The notes under the pieces were generated by a model. The model made no database searches. It was not told the origin of the DNA and saw nothing but the letters and a program-made list of their open reading frames with translations. The position numbers and the translations under genes are program-made. From DASUNQ01 sp036277075 (GTDB lineage Bacteria > Acidobacteriota > Thermoanaerobaculia > Multivoradales > UBA5704): a stretch of 8,159 nucleotides of DNA. The stretch's first letter is position 1. Each line of letters begins with the position of its first letter. Shown here piece after piece: positions 6,037 through 8,159 of this stretch. Location of the stretch: the NCBI GenBank assembly GCA_036277075.1, contig DASUNQ010000311.1, positions 1 through 8,159 of the forward strand, in the 5' to 3' direction.

Positions 6037-6109
6037 CTCGCGCGGGCTCGCCCGCGCGGGTCAAGGGACGGTGGGTGGACACCGGTTGGCAGCCGCCACC
6101 CTCCGTCCC
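6037..6109 (-). other. apbE-porin intergenic hairpins
   Basis: The gap between the apbE stop and the porin start holds two stems. The first (6065-6109) pairs GGGACGG with CCGTCCC and, after one T/T mismatch, GGGTGG with CCACCC, around a 17-nt loop. The second (6039-6058) pairs CGCGCGGG with CCCGCGCG around CTCG, extendable to 6037-6060 by one wobble and one pair, and ends just before the porin ribosome binding site. Neither is followed by a T-run. They may shield the 3' end of the upstream mRNA, attenuate transcription, or mark a processing site that sets porin levels apart from apbE. Confidence 0.5.
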
Positions 6110-6113
6110 GGGT

Positions 6114-7130
6114 TTAGCTCTCCTGCCGGACCTCGATCCCTTCTACCAGCGGCCGCAATCGCCCGGCGAGGCCGGGCGTGGCGAGCGCGCGCAGTCGTTC
6201 GCCTTCTCTCACCAACGCCAGCACCTCGACGTCCGGCCGCGCCGCCGCCCATTCGAGCGCCCGCTCCGGCCCGAGCACGAAGAGCCCGGTCGAGAGGCAG
6301 TCGGCGCGCAGCGGATCGGCCGTCCAGACGGTGAGGCTGCCGAAGTCCGCGGCCGGCGCGCCGGTGCGCGGGTCGAGGAGGTGGCCGGGCCGCTCGGAGT
6401 CGCTCGACGTCGAGACGGAGCCGGCCTCGACGGCGAGCGCCAGGACCGGCCGGTCGCGCCGGCGCGGGTCGGCGATCAGCACCTCGCGGCGGCCGGCGCC
6501 GAGGAGCGCGAGCTGGCCGCCGAGGTCGAGGACGGCGGAACGGATTCCGGGTAGGGAAGACAGGACGTCGAGCGCCGCCGCGAGGCCCGCGCCCTTGCCG
6601 AAGCCGCCCTCCTCGATCACGGCGCCATCGCGCAGGCGCACGGCGGCCGAGGGCGAGACACGAAGGCCGTCCATCCCTCCCGCCGCTCGCGCCTCCGCCT
6701 GTTCCTCCTTACCCGGAATCTTGCCGCCAGTCCGCAAGCCCCACGCCGCGACCAGCTCGCCGATCGCCGGATCGAAGACGCCTTCGGTCTCCTCCCAGCA
6801 CCTGCGCGCCGCGGCCAGCTCCGCCGCGAGGGAGGCGGAGAGCGGAATCGTTCTCCCGATCGCGGCGCGGTTCAGGCGAGCCAGCTCGGTGTCGTCTCGC
6901 CAGGTAGAGAGCCGCGCTTCCGTGGCTTCCAACGCCGCCACCGCGCGCTCGCTGGCGGCCAGCGCCGTCGCGCGGTCGCGGGCCTCGACCGTCAGCGCGA
7001 GCGTCGTGCCCATGAGGCCCAGGCGGCGCTCCACGCGGGCCGCTTGCGACCCCGCCGGCACCGCGGCGGCGCCCACGCTCGCCGCGGCGAGCGCCAGCGC
7101 CGCCGTCGCGATCGCTCTCGGCCCCCTCAC
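6114..7130 (-). CDS. apbE: ApbE-type FAD:protein FMN transferase
   Basis: Transfers FMN from FAD to a Ser/Thr of a target protein, with Mg2+; here the obvious target is T153 of the secreted FMN-binding protein in the same operon. It has 338 residues, the family's usual length. A hydrophobic N-terminus (5-26) looks like an uncleaved anchor or Sec signal; no lipobox cysteine is present. Family motifs in order are LGLMGTT (37-43), LSTWRDD..LARLN (75-87), GVFDP (117-121), EEGGFGKG (173-180), LDLGGQ (201-206), HLLDPRTG (250-257) and ADCLST (276-281), where D277 and T281 are the usual metal-site residues. The IDLGGIAKG-type motif reads IEEGGFGKG here, a variant I note but expect to be tolerated. 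I chose GTG 7130 because its GTGA overlaps the ABC ATPase stop and it sits directly before the hydrophobic segment; the open frame further upstream is antisense-like noise. Confidence 0.93.
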   Translation of the reverse strand: MRGPRAIATAALALAAASVGAAAVPAGSQAARVERRLGLMGTTLALTVEARDRATALAASERAVAALEATEARLSTWRDDTELARLNRAAIGRTIPLSASLAAELAAARRCWEETEGVFDPAIGELVAAWGLRTGGKIPGKEEQAEARAAGGMDGLRVSPSAAVRLRDGAVIEEGGFGKGAGLAAALDVLSSLPGIRSAVLDLGGQLALLGAGRREVLIADPRRRDRPVLALAVEAGSVSTSSDSERPGHLLDPRTGAPAADFGSLTVWTADPLRADCLSTGLFVLGPERALEWAAARPDVEVLALVREGERLRALATPGLAGRLRPLVEGIEVRQES

Positions 7131-8137
7131 GCCCCCACCTCGCCGATCGGCCGCCCGTGCGGGCAGAGCTCCGGCCGGCCCAGGAACTCCGCCACCTGCT
7201 CCTCCCAGCCGGGGGCGAGCGGCGTCTCGCGGCCGCACTCGGTCGCGCAGCGGCCCAGAGTGCGGGCGAGGAGCGCCTCCGCCAGCCGCACCCGCCGCAC
7301 GGCGCCGAGGGCCGCTTCGCGCCCGGCCGGCGTGAAGGCCACGCCGGCGCCGGTCTCGGCGCCGAGGAACCCCTCGGCCAGCAGCTTCGGCACGCCGGCG
7401 CGCGTCGTCGGCACCCGCACTCCCTCCTCCTCAAGCGCGTGCCACAGGTCGGCGAGAAGGCGGTCGGGGGCCGCCTCGCCCTGCGGCAGCGGCGCGAAAC
7501 GCCCGTGCTCGAGCCGCAGCTCGCGGCCGGCGCGGGCGGCGAGCGCCGGGTCGTGCGTGACGAGCACCACCGTATGGCCGCGCCGGTGGAGGTCGGCGAG
7601 GAGCGCCATCACCACCGCCTGGTTGGCGGCGTCGAGGTTGCCGGTCGGCTCGTCGGCGAGGACCAGCGGCGGGTGGTTGATCAGCGCGCGCGCCAGGCAG
7701 ACCCGCTGCTGCTCGCCGCCGGAGAGCTGCGCCGGCAGGTGGTGCAGGCGGTCGGCGAGCCCGACGCGGGCGAGCGCCTCGGCCGCCTCGGCGCGGTCGG
7801 TCATGCTGTGGACGTACTGCGCCAGCATGACGTTCTCGAGCGCGGTCAGATACGGCATCAGGTGGAACTGCTGGAAGACGAGCCCGACGCTGCGCCGGCG
7901 GTACGCCGCGAGGGCGCGCGGCGGCAGGCCGGCGAGGTCGGTGCCGCCGACCTGCACGGTGCCCGCGGTGGGGCGGTCGAGGCCGGCGAGGACGCTGAGC
8001 AGTGTCGTCTTCCCCGACCCCGAGGGGCCGGTGACCGCCACCCACTCCCCCTCCGCGATCTCGAAGCCGAGACCGTCGAGCGCCGCGACGGGACCGAAGC
8101 GGCGCACCAGCCCGCGGACCTCGACGAGCGGCGTCAT
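7127..8137 (-). CDS. ABC transporter ATPase (MacB/LolD-like) fused to a DtxR/MntR-like metal-sensor domain
   Basis: A 336-residue protein in two parts. Residues 1-215 are a complete ABC ATPase of the MacB/LolD/FtsE class: Walker A GPSGSGKT (37-44), Q-loop FQQ (88-90), signature LSGGE (138-142), Walker B LVLADEP (158-164), D-loop NLD (167-169) and H-loop H195. Family members of this size normally end near residue 230. Residues about 222-336 instead resemble iron-dependent repressors: a degenerate winged-helix stretch (LADLWHALEEEGV to the wing GVAFTPAGREAAL) and the dimerisation helix AVRRVRLAEALLARTLG. The metal-site region (C297, E300, C301, E304) follows, then the hallmark ending LGRPELCPHGRPIG. 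The likely role is to power an FtsX/MacB-type permease encoded just upstream, with activity gated by metal (inference). It overlaps apbE by 4 nt, which ties it to the flavin module. The ATPase is certain; the C-terminal homology is strong by motif but not searched. Confidence 0.92.
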   Translation of the reverse strand: MTPLVEVRGLVRRFGPVAALDGLGFEIAEGEWVAVTGPSGSGKTTLLSVLAGLDRPTAGTVQVGGTDLAGLPPRALAAYRRRSVGLVFQQFHLMPYLTALENVMLAQYVHSMTDRAEAAEALARVGLADRLHHLPAQLSGGEQQRVCLARALINHPPLVLADEPTGNLDAANQAVVMALLADLHRRGHTVVLVTHDPALAARAGRELRLEHGRFAPLPQGEAAPDRLLADLWHALEEEGVRVPTTRAGVPKLLAEGFLGAETGAGVAFTPAGREAALGAVRRVRLAEALLARTLGRCATECGRETPLAPGWEEQVAEFLGRPELCPHGRPIGEVGA

Positions 8138-8145
8138 CGCGGAGC

Positions 8146-8159
8146 TCAGAGCCCCTGAA
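8146..8159 (-). CDS. Possible 3' tip of the upstream operon gene
   Basis: On the minus strand one frame reads Gln-Gly-Leu and then TGA (8148-8146), 8 nt before the ABC ATPase start. In an operon of this type a permease gene would be expected to end here. Only a few codons are visible, so nothing beyond the compatible stop supports it. Confidence 0.25.

Noticed and set aside
6036..6064. Possible internal porin promoter starting with TTGACC (6064-6059, minus)
   Set aside because: No -10-like sequence lies at 15-19 bp; the expected position is GC-only sequence inside the hairpin.
5343..6554. 403-codon plus-strand open frame across the porin-apbE gap
   Set aside because: It is antisense to two genes with strong family motifs and has no domain of its own.
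1..8159. tRNA, rRNA, CRISPR array or insertion sequence
   Set aside because: I saw no cloverleaf, regularly spaced repeats, transposase or terminal inverted repeats on either strand.

Overview
The window is very GC-rich and gene-dense, with long spurious antisense reading frames typical of high GC at third codon positions. An outer-membrane porin points to a diderm bacterium. The Hanks-type Ser/Thr kinase paired with an FHA-GAF protein fits lineages such as Acidobacteriota or Myxococcota. That placement is inference; no marker gene is present.

Left block (1-2805, minus strand): a gene set read right to left as a secreted protein of unknown function, then an FHA-GAF signalling protein, then a Ser/Thr protein kinase that runs off the left edge. 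The kinase GTG start overlaps the FHA-GAF stop in a GTGA, so the two are probably translationally coupled. In front of the secreted-protein gene is a strong sigma70-like promoter (TTGACA, 17 bp, CATAAT).

Centre (2806-3611): a plus-strand TetR-family regulator, divergent from the left block. The 149-bp gap holds two divergent promoters. A 23-bp near-perfect palindrome overlaps both -35 boxes, a textbook layout for a regulator that represses itself and its neighbour. The tetR start lies only 9 nt after its predicted -10 box, so its mRNA is probably leaderless or nearly so.

Right block (3518-8159, minus strand), read right to left: a MacB/LolD-type ABC ATPase with a C-terminal extension resembling the DtxR/MntR metal-sensing and dimerisation domain; an ApbE flavin transferase; after a 93-bp gap with hairpins, an outer-membrane porin with an N-terminal coiled coil; a secreted FMN-binding protein with a TGAT flavinylation motif; and a four-helix, histidine-rich membrane protein resembling a b-type cytochrome. 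Three of the four junctions are 4-nt overlaps (GTGA, TTGA, GTGA). I infer an extracytosolic flavin electron-transfer module: the membrane cytochrome passes electrons from quinol to the FMN protein, which ApbE flavinylates. It is coupled to an ABC transporter whose ATPase may sense metal, with the porin as the outer-membrane gate. Iron or another metal is the most likely theme. The permeases should lie just beyond the right edge.

The last gene of the right block runs 94 nt into the 3' end of tetR on the opposite strand, so the two blocks converge with no intergenic space.
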